DNA of 64,000 bases from Actinomycetota bacterium. Its GTDB lineage: Bacteria; Actinomycetota; Aquicultoria; Aquicultorales; Aquicultoraceae. Position numbers and translations under genes: made by a program. The notes under the pieces were generated by a model. The model had not been told where the DNA came from, did no database searches, and worked only from the letters and a program-made list of their open reading frames with translations. This document shows positions 31,518 to 39,271 of this stretch, one piece after another. How positions within the stretch are numbered: position 1 is the stretch's first letter; each line of letters opens with the position of its first letter. The DNA is taken from assembly GCA_018333515.1 (NCBI GenBank), contig JAGXSZ010000013.1:25251-89250 (forward strand), written 5' to 3'.

Positions 31518-31901
31518 ATGATGCGGCCCGACATACCCTTTGCGGAATATGAAAAACAGACCACGCGCGACGTCTTCATCGTCATTGAGCCGATTGCTCT
31601 CAAAATCGAGGAGGGCGCTATCGAAGATGCCCGCGGTATGCTGGCGCGCCTGTCCGGTTGGTTTCTGGATAAGATTGAAGCAGGAGAACTAGAGCCTTGG
31701 AAGGCACGGAATGCTTACTTCCTACTCAGCGTCTATCTTACTCATAACTATTCTGGGGACATATTGGGCGGGGAGGCGCACGAGCTTATCCATGAGGGTA
31801 CGCTTCTTCATGAGTACGGCCTGGATTTCGGCCCGGATACCAAATACATGCGTGAGCTGGCCGGCAGGCTTGCGCTCGAGGATGACGAGGCCGAAGCTTA
31901 A
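31518..31901 (+). CDS. Uncharacterised 127-residue protein
   Basis: I do not recognise the family. The ATG at 31518 is chosen because AGAGGTG ends seven bases before it. An in-frame GTG at 31509 is the alternative. The protein is acidic, helical and soluble, with segments KIEEGAIEDARGMLARLSGWFLDKIEAGELEPWKARNAYFLLSVYLTHNYSGDILGGEAHELIHEG-type helices. A His/Glu-containing stretch (EAHELIHEGTLLHEYG) could bind metal but no known motif is met. The 3' end overlaps the convergent zinc-ribbon gene by four bases. Confidence 0.65.
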   Translation: MMRPDIPFAEYEKQTTRDVFIVIEPIALKIEEGAIEDARGMLARLSGWFLDKIEAGELEPWKARNAYFLLSVYLTHNYSGDILGGEAHELIHEGTLLHEYGLDFGPDTKYMRELAGRLALEDDEAEA

Positions 31902-32341
31902 TCCGGCTTAGTTTTGGACTTCGGGTCGCTCTTCTTTTTAAACGGGATGACGTTGGTGCGCTTTTTCGGTATAGGCTTTGGCACATAGTTACGCGGCGGC
32001 CCATAGCCGGTGAGGTTGTTGGGTTGCCGGGGTTCTCGCCTGTCTGGACGGTGGTTATGGTAGGCTCGTTTCGCCCGCCGGTTTTTGAGCACGGTATAGA
32101 GAAGCGCCCCGAGCAAACCTACGATAATTATCCAATAAATGCCCGTTACTACGAAAACCGAGCGCGTCATCAGGATAATGGCCGCCAATGCGACCAGGAT
32201 GAGCGGGTTCCTATACTTGGCAACGCGCATGCTGAGCGGCGGACCTGTTCGCAGTGGTCCGTTAGTCGGCCGCGCCTCGCAGTTCGCGCACCTGTATGCG
32301 CCTTTTTCAAATCTGGTTCCACATTTTGGACAGTATGACAT
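31898..32341 (-). CDS. Zinc-ribbon membrane protein
   Basis: 147 residues. The N-terminal zinc ribbon, CPKCGTRFEKGAYRCANCEA, is followed by a hydrophobic double segment (NPLILVALAAIILM and VVTGIYWIIIVGLLGALLYTVL) that probably makes two helices. A long basic tail (RRAKRAYHNHRPDRREPRQ, then KKRTNVIPFKKKSDPKSKTKPD) follows. This zinc-ribbon-plus-TM design is common in uncharacterised actinobacterial proteins. A GTG at 32347 would add two residues. No clear ribosome site is seen. Confidence 0.75.
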   Translation of the reverse strand: MSYCPKCGTRFEKGAYRCANCEARPTNGPLRTGPPLSMRVAKYRNPLILVALAAIILMTRSVFVVTGIYWIIIVGLLGALLYTVLKNRRAKRAYHNHRPDRREPRQPNNLTGYGPPRNYVPKPIPKKRTNVIPFKKKSDPKSKTKPD

Positions 32342-32443
32342 ATTCACTAATTATAAAGGCAAAGCCGATTTTTTGAAAGATGGGTTTGGCCGCCTATTTT
32401 CCTGACGACTCAAATTTTGTCCGCCCGCAAGTGCTCAGCCGAG

Positions 32444-32472
32444 TTGCTACAAGCAGTCTTGCCTGCTAAAAT
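32444..32472 (+). promoter_or_regulatory. Promoter of lysC-asd
   Basis: TTGCTA (32444-32449), 17-base spacer, TAAAAT (32467-32472), 30 bases before the GTG start. A GTAACA follows the -10. Confidence 0.65.
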
Positions 32473-32502
32473 AAAGATTTGTAACAGAATGGGGGTAGGA
32501 TT

Positions 32503-33741
32503 GTGGGAATTATCGTGCAGAAATTCGGCGGGAGTTCCGTCGCCGATGTCGAAAAAATCAAAAATGTCGCTAAAAGGGTCGTCGCGACCAAGCAGGCCGG
32601 GAGTTCTGTTGTGGTCGTAGTATCGGCGCTTGGTGATACCACCGACGAGCTCGTCGAGTTGGCGCGGCAGATTTCCGTAAAACCGCCCGAGCGTGAGATG
32701 GACATGCTACTCGCCACCGGCGAGCAGCAATCGGTCGCGCTCTTGGCGATGGCCATATATGAACTAGGCCACGAGGCGATATCGTTCACTGGCTACCAGG
32801 TCGGCATCGTAACCGACGACAGCCACACCAAAGCGCGAATCGTCGATGTCAAGTCGGAGCGTATCATGGACGCGCTCGAGAGCGGCAAGATATGTATCGT
32901 CGCCGGTTTCCAGGGTGTGACCATCGACAACGATATAACCACGCTGGGCCGGGGCGGCTCGGATACGACGGCCGTAGCGTTGGCCGCGGGCCTCAACGCC
33001 GACAAGTGCGAGATATATACCGACGTCGAAGGGGTCTTTACAGCGGACCCGAGGATTGTGCCGGAGGCATCGCTGGTGTCCGAGATAACCTACGAGGAGA
33101 TGCTCGAGATGGCGTCGAGCGGCGCCAAGGTTCTCCAGCTTCGTTCGGTCGAGTACGCGCGCAATCACAACGTCGTTATGCAGGTCAGGTCGAGTTTTGC
33201 CGATAGTGCGGGAACGGTTGTCAAGGAGGAAGATGAGGGGATGGAGAGACCTATAATCAGCGGCGTAACCCACAATACCAGCGAGGGAAAGATAACCATC
33301 TACGGCGTGCCGGACAGGCCGGGCATCGCGGCTAAGGTCTTCAAACCGCTGGCGGCGGCCAACATCAACGTCGATATGATAGTGCAGAACGTGAGCCACA
33401 AGGGCCACACAGATATCTCCTTCACTCTCGACCTCGACGACGTGCCGAGGGCGCAATCGATAATCGAAGATTTGGTGCGCGAGTTCGGCGCACAAGGACA
33501 CGACCTCGACAAGGATATAGCCAAGGTATCCATCGTCGGTGCCGGCATGAAGAGCCACCCCGGTGTGGCCGCCGAGATGTTCGATGTCCTGGCGGAGAAT
33601 AGTATCAACATCCAGATGATAAGCACCTCGCCGATTAGGATATCCTGCGTCATCGACGAGGGTAATATAGCGACAGCGGTCCGCGCGCTCCATGAGCACT
33701 TCCAACTCAGCGAGGAGGCGGTCACCGATGAAGCTCTTTAA
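32503..33741 (+). CDS. lysC: Aspartate kinase
   Basis: 412 residues. It phosphorylates aspartate as the first step to lysine, threonine and methionine. The kinase domain (about 1-245) starts [20 protein letters not shown] and has [36 protein letters not shown]. Two C-terminal ACT domains (about 262-410) bind the feedback effectors. The GTG start at 32503 is preceded by GGGGGTAGG. Such genes often contain an internal start for a separate ACT subunit; this was not obvious. It overlaps asd by 14 bases. Confidence 0.96.
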   Translation: MGIIVQKFGGSSVADVEKIKNVAKRVVATKQAGSSVVVVVSALGDTTDELVELARQISVKPPEREMDMLLATGEQQSVALLAMAIYELGHEAISFTGYQVGIVTDDSHTKARIVDVKSERIMDALESGKICIVAGFQGVTIDNDITTLGRGGSDTTAVALAAGLNADKCEIYTDVEGVFTADPRIVPEASLVSEITYEEMLEMASSGAKVLQLRSVEYARNHNVVMQVRSSFADSAGTVVKEEDEGMERPIISGVTHNTSEGKITIYGVPDRPGIAAKVFKPLAAANINVDMIVQNVSHKGHTDISFTLDLDDVPRAQSIIEDLVREFGAQGHDLDKDIAKVSIVGAGMKSHPGVAAEMFDVLAENSINIQMISTSPIRISCVIDEGNIATAVRALHEHFQLSEEAVTDEAL

Positions 33742-34732
33742 TGTCGCCGTTGCCGGGGCGACCGGCGCGGTAGGCGAGGAGATGCTCCAGGTCTTGGAGG
33801 CGCGCGATTTTCCTGTCGCCGACTTAAAGCTTCTGGCCTCGGGTCGCTCGGCGGGCAAAAAACTTCGATACAAAGGCGAGGAGTTGGCCGTCGAGGAGTT
33901 GGCTAAGGACTCTTTTAAGGGTATAGACATCGCGCTCTTTTCAGCGGGCGGCTCGATTAGCAAAGAGTTCGCGCCGGCCGCGGTCGAGGCGGGCGCGGTC
34001 GTGGTCGACAACTCCAGCGCGTTCCGCATGGACGCAGATGTGCCGCTGGTGGTGCCCGAGGTCAACCCGGCCGATGTGAGGAAACACAACGGCATTATCG
34101 CCAACCCGAACTGCACGACCATCATCATGCTGGTGGCGCTGAAACCGCTCTACGACTACAGCCGCATCAAGCGCGTGGTCGTCTCGAGCTATCAGTCGGC
34201 GTCGGGCGCCGGGGCTAAAGGCATGAGTGAGCTTATCGACCAGATGCGGGCGTTTGCGGCCGGCAAGGAACTCCATGTCGAGCACTTCGCCTATCAGCTT
34301 CTATTCAATCTCATACCGCACATCGATGCCTTTCAGGAAAACGGGTATACCAAGGAAGAGATGAAGATGGTCCATGAGACCCGCAAAATAATGGGTGATA
34401 TGGATATCGCGGTCTCGCCGACCTGCGTGCGCGTCCCTGTGCTCAGGGCGCATTCGGAGGCGATAAACATCGAGACCGAGAAGAAGATAACCCCCGAGAA
34501 GGCGCGCGAGCTTTTCGCGGCCGCACCGGGTTTAACCGTCATAGACGACCCGGCGAACAAAGCGTACCCGATGCCGCTCTTCGCGGCGGGCCAAGACGAC
34601 TGCTTCGTCGGGCGCATCCGCGAGGACCTCTCGCTCGAGAACGGCTTGAACTTCTGGGTCGTCGGCGACCAGATAAGGAAGGGCGCCGCGCTCAACGCGG
34701 TGCAAATCGCCGAAGAACTTATAAGGGGATGA
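33728..34732 (+). CDS. asd: Aspartate-semialdehyde dehydrogenase
   Basis: 334 residues. It reduces aspartyl phosphate with NADPH. The nucleotide-binding N-terminus is [19 protein letters not shown], with the catalytic cysteine in [14 protein letters not shown] and the active-site region [17 protein letters not shown]. The start is the ATG at 33728, inside the end of lysC, with GAGGAGG upstream. The lysC-asd overlap implies translational coupling. Confidence 0.96.
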   Translation: MKLFNVAVAGATGAVGEEMLQVLEARDFPVADLKLLASGRSAGKKLRYKGEELAVEELAKDSFKGIDIALFSAGGSISKEFAPAAVEAGAVVVDNSSAFRMDADVPLVVPEVNPADVRKHNGIIANPNCTTIIMLVALKPLYDYSRIKRVVVSSYQSASGAGAKGMSELIDQMRAFAAGKELHVEHFAYQLLFNLIPHIDAFQENGYTKEEMKMVHETRKIMGDMDIAVSPTCVRVPVLRAHSEAINIETEKKITPEKARELFAAAPGLTVIDDPANKAYPMPLFAAGQDDCFVGRIREDLSLENGLNFWVVGDQIRKGAALNAVQIAEELIRG

Positions 34733-34739
34733 TGTTATA

Positions 34740-35285
34740 GTGGACAACAATATTCCGTCGATTGAAGAGGTCTCGAAATTTCACGGGCACGTCTGTCCCG
34801 GCTTGGCGCTCGGCTACCGGGCGTCCGAGGTCGCGCTGGAGTGGCTCAAGCACCACCGCGCCGAGGACGAGGAGATAATCGCCATCGTCGAGAACCGCGC
34901 CTGCGGTATCGACGCGCTCCAGTATATGCTGGGGACGACCGCCGGCAAGGGTAACTTCTTCATCAGCGATTACGGCAAACATGTCTACACCATCGCCAAC
35001 CGTGCGACCGGCAAAGCGCTTCGTATCGCGGTTAAGCCGAAGGGGCGCTGGGCGAAAGAGGGCGAGAGCCGCGAGGAGACCCTCAAGCGCCTCCTTGAGA
35101 TGCCGGCCGATGAGCTCTTCGAGACCCGCGAGGTCGAAATCGAGCTGCCGGGCAAAGCCGAGGTTCTCCAATCGGTCGTCTGCGAGGATTGCGGTGAAGC
35201 CGCCATGGAGACTAAAATTCGTCACTACCACGCCCGCCGGCTCTGCATCCCCTGCTTTGAAGCGGAGAGCGGTTTGGAGGCGTAG
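34740..35285 (+). CDS. FmdE-domain protein with C-terminal zinc ribbon
   Basis: 181 residues. The N-terminal FmdE/TraR-like domain has FHGHVCPGLALGYRASEVALEWL and VENRACGIDALQYMLGTTAGKGNFF. The conserved Cys/His set probably binds a metal. The C-terminus is a treble-clef ribbon (CEDCGEAAMETKIRHYHARRLCIPCFE). Members are named after a subunit of formylmethanofuran dehydrogenase but occur widely in anaerobes without it, often near molybdenum/tungsten enzymes. The GTG start has AAGGGG upstream and lies seven bases after asd. The role here is unknown. Confidence 0.85.
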   Translation: MDNNIPSIEEVSKFHGHVCPGLALGYRASEVALEWLKHHRAEDEEIIAIVENRACGIDALQYMLGTTAGKGNFFISDYGKHVYTIANRATGKALRIAVKPKGRWAKEGESREETLKRLLEMPADELFETREVEIELPGKAEVLQSVVCEDCGEAAMETKIRHYHARRLCIPCFEAESGLEA

Positions 35286-35346
35286 GTTTTTTTGCCGAGC
35301 GGCATGCCTTGGCGTCACTTAATCATGCGAGAAACCGGCAGGACGA

Positions 35347-35388
35347 TACTATTTGTTAAAAAGTTTAAAAACTTGCGCGGATAGTATT
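35347..35388. repeat. Nested inverted repeats upstream of the REP-type transposase
   Basis: The outer arms ATACTAT (35347-35353) and ATAGTAT (35382-35388) enclose an inner palindrome AAGTTT-AA-AAACTT (35362-35375). It lies 36 bases before the RAYT gene, a place where REP-like substrates are expected. Confidence 0.45.
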
Positions 35389-35423
35389 GTGGGTCGCCAA
35401 CGAATACTCTATTGTAGTATGTT

Positions 35424-35897
35424 ATGGACAGCAGAGAGCATATCGCCATCGGTACTTATGGTCTTTTAGACAACGTACATCCGTTGCCGGTTACCTATCA
35501 CATCATTCTCTCAACAGTCGAAGACGACTTCTTTACGACCCACGGGAAATGCAACAACCTCGCCTACCTGATATTCGAGACGACCGCGCTCCACGGTTAC
35601 AGCCTCTTCGCGTTTTGCATACTCCCCGGCCAGGTGCATATACTGTGCAGACCCGGCAATTTGCTCGTCGGCCATTTCGTTAACCTCTTGAGGTTTCGCT
35701 ACGAGCATGTCATGGCCAAACTTGGTTTTGGCAAATGTGTCTGGCAAAGACCGTTCGACGAGTACCGGCTCCATGCCGAAGAGGTGATAGAAAAAGCCAT
35801 GTATATTTTTGACGCGCCGGTCGAGAAAGGGCTTTGCGAAAGCGCCGTCGCATACCCGTTTTCGTTTGTGCTGGGAGGCAAGGACTATCTCCCTTGA
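35424..35897 (+). CDS. REP-associated tyrosine transposase-like protein (Y1/HUH family), probably degenerate
   Basis: 157 residues. The pattern follows Y1_Tnp/RAYT: PLPVTYHIILSTVEDDFFTTHGKC, a HUH-position LPGQVHILCRP, and WQRPFDEYRL with the catalytic tyrosine, then EEVIEKAMYIFDAPVEKGL. In active enzymes the metal site reads HxH (NHVH). Here the first His is replaced by Gln (QVH), so activity is doubtful. Single-domain proteins of this kind mobilise palindromic REP sequences. Several palindromic repeats occur within 10 kb. Confidence 0.75.
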   Translation: MDSREHIAIGTYGLLDNVHPLPVTYHIILSTVEDDFFTTHGKCNNLAYLIFETTALHGYSLFAFCILPGQVHILCRPGNLLVGHFVNLLRFRYEHVMAKLGFGKCVWQRPFDEYRLHAEEVIEKAMYIFDAPVEKGLCESAVAYPFSFVLGGKDYLP

Positions 35898-35923
35898 CGC
35901 AGCGAAACAGTCAGACCCTATTA

Positions 35924-36073
35924 CTACACATCCGGCCGCTGCGCGCGCGCAACCGGGCCGCTCTTTAGCTTGTAGGCCGGGCCGACGCGTACCTCGGCGG
36001 TCGCGCCGGGCATCGACTCGCCGATACGCGCCGCCACCTCATGGGAGATGTCGTGCCTGCGTTCAGTGCCCAT
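35924..36073 (-). CDS. Small 49-residue protein with strong ribosome site
   Basis: The ATG is preceded by GGAGGCGACATAGG on the minus strand. The frame keeps the high-GC codon pattern of neighbouring genes. The product is basic and polar (MGTERRHDISHEVAARIGES ...), with no membrane helix or known motif. It is divergent from the ChrB operon, whose promoter is 60 bases away. It could be a fragment of a larger gene, but start, ribosome site and stop are intact. Confidence 0.5.
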   Translation of the reverse strand: MGTERRHDISHEVAARIGESMPGATAEVRVGPAYKLKSGPVARAQRPDV

Positions 36074-36129
36074 ATCCTATGTCGCCTCCTTGCCTGATTC
36101 TATTTATCCCCGATATGGCTCCATCTTTA

Positions 36130-36159
36130 TTGACTTAATGCAGTAACATGTGTTACAGT
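36130..36159 (+). promoter_or_regulatory. ChrB-operon promoter containing a 14-bp palindromic operator
   Basis: TTGACT (36130-36135), 18-base spacer, TACAGT (36154-36159). The perfect palindrome GTAACATGTGTTAC (36143-36156) fills the spacer and overlaps the -10, an ideal repressor site. Transcription would start near 36166, two bases from the ATG at 36168, so the mRNA may be leaderless. This matches the absence of a ribosome site. Confidence 0.65.
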
Positions 36160-36167
36160 TGCATCAT

Positions 36168-37160
36168 ATGATACACGATATGTTTCTCGAAGGTGAGGGC
36201 TGGCTATTGCTTTTTTATAGCACGCCTTCAAAACCTGTGAACCTCAGAGTCAGGGCATGGAGGAAGCTCGCAAAGGTGGGGGCGGTGCAGCTTAAAGGCA
36301 CCGTCTATATACTCCCATACAATGAGGAGCACTACGAGTTCTTCCAATGGCTGGTCTCTGAGATTGTTTCCCTGGGGGGCGAGGGAGCCTTCGCCCGTGT
36401 CGAAGCGATCGAGAACATGGAAGAGCGCGATATAGTCGATCTCTTCAACCGCCAACGAGAAGAGGAGTACGGCCAAATCGAAAAAGGAATCGACGAACTC
36501 GAAAGAAGGGCAAACAGCATAAGACAGGGGAGTGAGAACCCGGGCATTAAGGCGCTGTTGGAGAAGGTGAACAAGTACCTAAGAGAGTTCGATGAGGTAA
36601 AAAGGAAAGATTTCTTTGCGTCGAATGCCGGGATTCGCCTAGAAAAAAGATTAAAAGTCATCGAGGACCTGATCAAAGGCTTGTCGGGAATCGATTCGAA
36701 GAGGTCCGTCCCCGCCGTGGTAGTAAAACGCTTGGAAGAGTATCAAGGTAAGAGATGGGTTACGCGAAAAAGGCCTTTTGTGGATAGGATGGCGTCCGCA
36801 TGGCTTATTAGAAAATTTATAGATGAGAAGGCGACCTTTGATTTTATAGATGAAGAGGAGTTAAAAGCGCTGGGAAAAGACGTCGTCGCTTTCGACGCAA
36901 TGGGTGCGGAATTCACCCATCAAATGGATATGTGCACATTCGAGGTGCTTATTAAGTCGTTCAGACTTAAATCGAAAGCCCTTAAAAATATAGCCGAGAT
37001 CGTCCACGAACTCGATATCAAGGACGACCGGCACAAAAAACCCGAAGCTAAAGGGGTTGAGGAGATCCTGATAGGGATAAGAAAAACCGCAAAAGACGAC
37101 CGGCAAGCCCTTGAGCAAGGGATGGTAGTATTCGAGATGCTCTACGCATCTATGGCGTGA
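36168..37160 (+). CDS. chrB: ChrB-domain protein (chromate-resistance regulator type)
   Basis: 330 residues from the ATG at 36168. The N-terminal ChrB domain (about 1-150) shows WLLLFYSTPSKPVNLRVRAWRKLAKVGAVQLKGTVYILP. The C-terminal ChrB domain (about 195-320) has RWVTRKRPFVDRMASAWLIRKFIDEKATFDFI, AFDAMGAEFTHQMDMCTFEVL and DIKDDRH. ChrB proteins regulate, or assist, ChrA chromate efflux. No ChrA is present. An HD-domain protein and an MFS transporter follow instead. The upstream palindrome suggests autoregulation. Confidence 0.85.
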   Translation: MIHDMFLEGEGWLLLFYSTPSKPVNLRVRAWRKLAKVGAVQLKGTVYILPYNEEHYEFFQWLVSEIVSLGGEGAFARVEAIENMEERDIVDLFNRQREEEYGQIEKGIDELERRANSIRQGSENPGIKALLEKVNKYLREFDEVKRKDFFASNAGIRLEKRLKVIEDLIKGLSGIDSKRSVPAVVVKRLEEYQGKRWVTRKRPFVDRMASAWLIRKFIDEKATFDFIDEEELKALGKDVVAFDAMGAEFTHQMDMCTFEVLIKSFRLKSKALKNIAEIVHELDIKDDRHKKPEAKGVEEILIGIRKTAKDDRQALEQGMVVFEMLYASMA

Positions 37161-37178
37161 TTGAAAAAGGAGGAGATT

Positions 37179-38027
37179 ATGCCGACTGTTGATAAGCATT
37201 TTAAACTGAGTGCGGAAAGGACCGGCAAAGAGTATCGCGATATCCATGAGTGGATCGATCTAGATCCTGAACACAAGGCCGAGCGTCATGACATTACGAA
37301 GATATACGAGCATGGAAGGGCGATTGAGGAGATGTATGGCAAGGAGGCGCTGGAGGAGTATATCGGGCATATCCGTGATGATATTCGCGCTAAATTCGCG
37401 CACATCCTGAGGGGTCTTGATGAGACGATCGAAGATGCGCTAACCTCGTTCGGCATCAAAGCGGCGCAAAGAACGGGTTATAAAATTCAGGATTCGGATT
37501 TAGCGCTACTCAAGGAGGCGGGCGTCTCGGATGATGACATACGACATTGCAGCGAGGTCGCGAAAAAGGCCTTAGAGATCGCCGAAAGGATTGCCGGCAA
37601 GACAGGCATAAGGATCGATATGGAGCTTGTTGGACGAGGCGCCTTATTTCATGACCTTGGCAAGTCAAAGACCCATGCTCTCGAGCACGGCGCGATCGGC
37701 GCCGGACTCGGAGAGAGTTTTGATCTCCCCAAAGCGATCACCGATATCATGGAGAAGCATATAAGGGGCGGGCTTACCGAGGAGGAGGCGCGTGAACTCG
37801 GCTTGCCGGAAAAAGACTATTCTCTTAAAACCCTGGAGGAAAAAGTAGTGATCTATGCCGACAGACTGGTAGACATAATCACCGATCCCGATGGGATCGT
37901 AACCGACGAACTAGAAGCGGAAGCGCGATTTGAAGAGATACTTAGAGGCTATCCTAAATACGGCAAGAACGATAAGACCCTCAGCCGGTACGTGGGCTAT
38001 CACAACGAGCTGCAGAGGCTTATGTAA
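37179..38027 (+). CDS. HD-domain protein with an extra N-terminal helical domain
   Basis: 282 residues. AAAAAGGAGGAGATT precedes the ATG at 37179. The C-terminal two thirds hold an HD phosphohydrolase domain: HCSEVAKKALEIAERIAG, ALFHDLGKSKTHALEHGAIGAGLGE (HD plus downstream His) and KVVIYADRLVD. This resembles conserved HDIG hypothetical proteins of archaea and anaerobes. The N-terminal 105 residues (HFKLSAERTGKEYRDIHEWIDLDPEHKAERHD) form a separate His-rich helical domain, similar in outline to DUF6915-type proteins. The substrate is unknown. It is the second gene of the ChrB cassette, 18 bases after chrB. Confidence 0.75.
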   Translation: MPTVDKHFKLSAERTGKEYRDIHEWIDLDPEHKAERHDITKIYEHGRAIEEMYGKEALEEYIGHIRDDIRAKFAHILRGLDETIEDALTSFGIKAAQRTGYKIQDSDLALLKEAGVSDDDIRHCSEVAKKALEIAERIAGKTGIRIDMELVGRGALFHDLGKSKTHALEHGAIGAGLGESFDLPKAITDIMEKHIRGGLTEEEARELGLPEKDYSLKTLEEKVVIYADRLVDIITDPDGIVTDELEAEARFEEILRGYPKYGKNDKTLSRYVGYHNELQRLM

Positions 38028-38030
38028 CCG

Positions 38031-39257
38031 ATGCGACCCACACCCTTCGTAGTGCTATGCAGCGCAGGATTCTTTGCCATATTCAGCTCTACAATATCGA
38101 AGAGTCCTGTGCTGCCGCTTTTCGCATCGTATCTCGGTGCGGACCCGGCCGGTGTGGGGATGGTCGCCGCCGTATCCGCGTTCACGGGCATCTTCGTCGG
38201 CATACCCGCCGGCATGCTCTCAGATAGGGTGGGTCGCCGGCGAATGTTGATCTTTGCCGCCCTCGTCTTCTCAACCGCCCCGTTTCTCTACCTTCTCGTG
38301 ACGCAGCTCTGGCAGCTAGCCCTTATCCGCCTGTATCATGGCGTTGCAACCGCCGTATTCATACCGGTTGCAATGGCGCTTGTAGTAGATCTCTTCCATA
38401 AGGAGAGGGGCGAGAAAATCGGGTGGTTCTCAGCATCGACCCTTATCGGCAGGTTTATGGCGCCGATAGTCGGGGGCGCCGTCATCGGCATGTTGGCGTT
38501 GAATCCGGGTATCGGTTACCGAGTTGTTTATCTGGTATGCGGAATAGCCGGCGTGCTTGCTTTGTTGCTCGTTTTCAGTATACCCGACCAGGCTAAAGCT
38601 AAGGGGGATGAGCAGCGGTGGGCGGAAAAACTAAGCTCGCTTATGTTTATAGCGCTGACCAATAAGGGAATTCTAATTACAAGCATCGTTGAGGCGGCAA
38701 TGCTCTTCGCGTATGGAACCTTTGAGACATTTCTGCCGCTCTATTCGATAAAGATAGGCCTGAGTGCATATACGGTCGGGGCCTTTCTCTCGGCGCAAGT
38801 AATCACACTGGCGCTTACGAAGCCGATGATGGGCCGGTTCTCTGATAGGCATGGCAGGAAACCCCAGATAATTGTGGGAGCAATAATCGGCGCGCTCTGT
38901 GTCGGAAGTATCTCATTGTTTGAATCTTTTCTGCCGTTGCTGGCCTTAAGCATATTGCTGGGGTTAAGTCTTTCCATTGTAACGTCGGCCACTTCGGCCC
39001 TTATCGCTGATTTAAGTAGGCGTGAGACCCACGGCTCGGCCATGGGTGTTTTTGGCTCGATAATGGATATCGGGCACACTGCGGGCCCCTTAGCCTCTGG
39101 GATTGTAGTAACATATTTTGGCTTCGGAAAGGCCTTTGTGATGGCGTCCCTCATTCTTATAGCGGCCGCTTTTCTATTTTGGCTTGGTGCTGTAGCCGGC
39201 GGGTTGGTAGGGCGTATCGAAGAAGTTCACGACGAAACCATTTCCCCATTTAAGTAA
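38031..39257 (+). CDS. Major facilitator superfamily efflux transporter
   Basis: 408 residues with twelve predicted helices. The A-motif between helices 2 and 3 is clear (GIPAGMLSDRVGRRRMLIF) and its half-repeat is MMGRFSDRHGRKPQIIV. Its start is three bases after the HD-gene stop, so it belongs to the ChrB-HD-MFS operon. In other bacteria MFS pumps linked to chrB genes have been associated with oxyanion export. The substrate here is inferred only from context. Confidence 0.88.
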   Translation: MRPTPFVVLCSAGFFAIFSSTISKSPVLPLFASYLGADPAGVGMVAAVSAFTGIFVGIPAGMLSDRVGRRRMLIFAALVFSTAPFLYLLVTQLWQLALIRLYHGVATAVFIPVAMALVVDLFHKERGEKIGWFSASTLIGRFMAPIVGGAVIGMLALNPGIGYRVVYLVCGIAGVLALLLVFSIPDQAKAKGDEQRWAEKLSSLMFIALTNKGILITSIVEAAMLFAYGTFETFLPLYSIKIGLSAYTVGAFLSAQVITLALTKPMMGRFSDRHGRKPQIIVGAIIGALCVGSISLFESFLPLLALSILLGLSLSIVTSATSALIADLSRRETHGSAMGVFGSIMDIGHTAGPLASGIVVTYFGFGKAFVMASLILIAAAFLFWLGAVAGGLVGRIEEVHDETISPFK

Positions 39258-39271
39258 TTAATGTTAACAAT

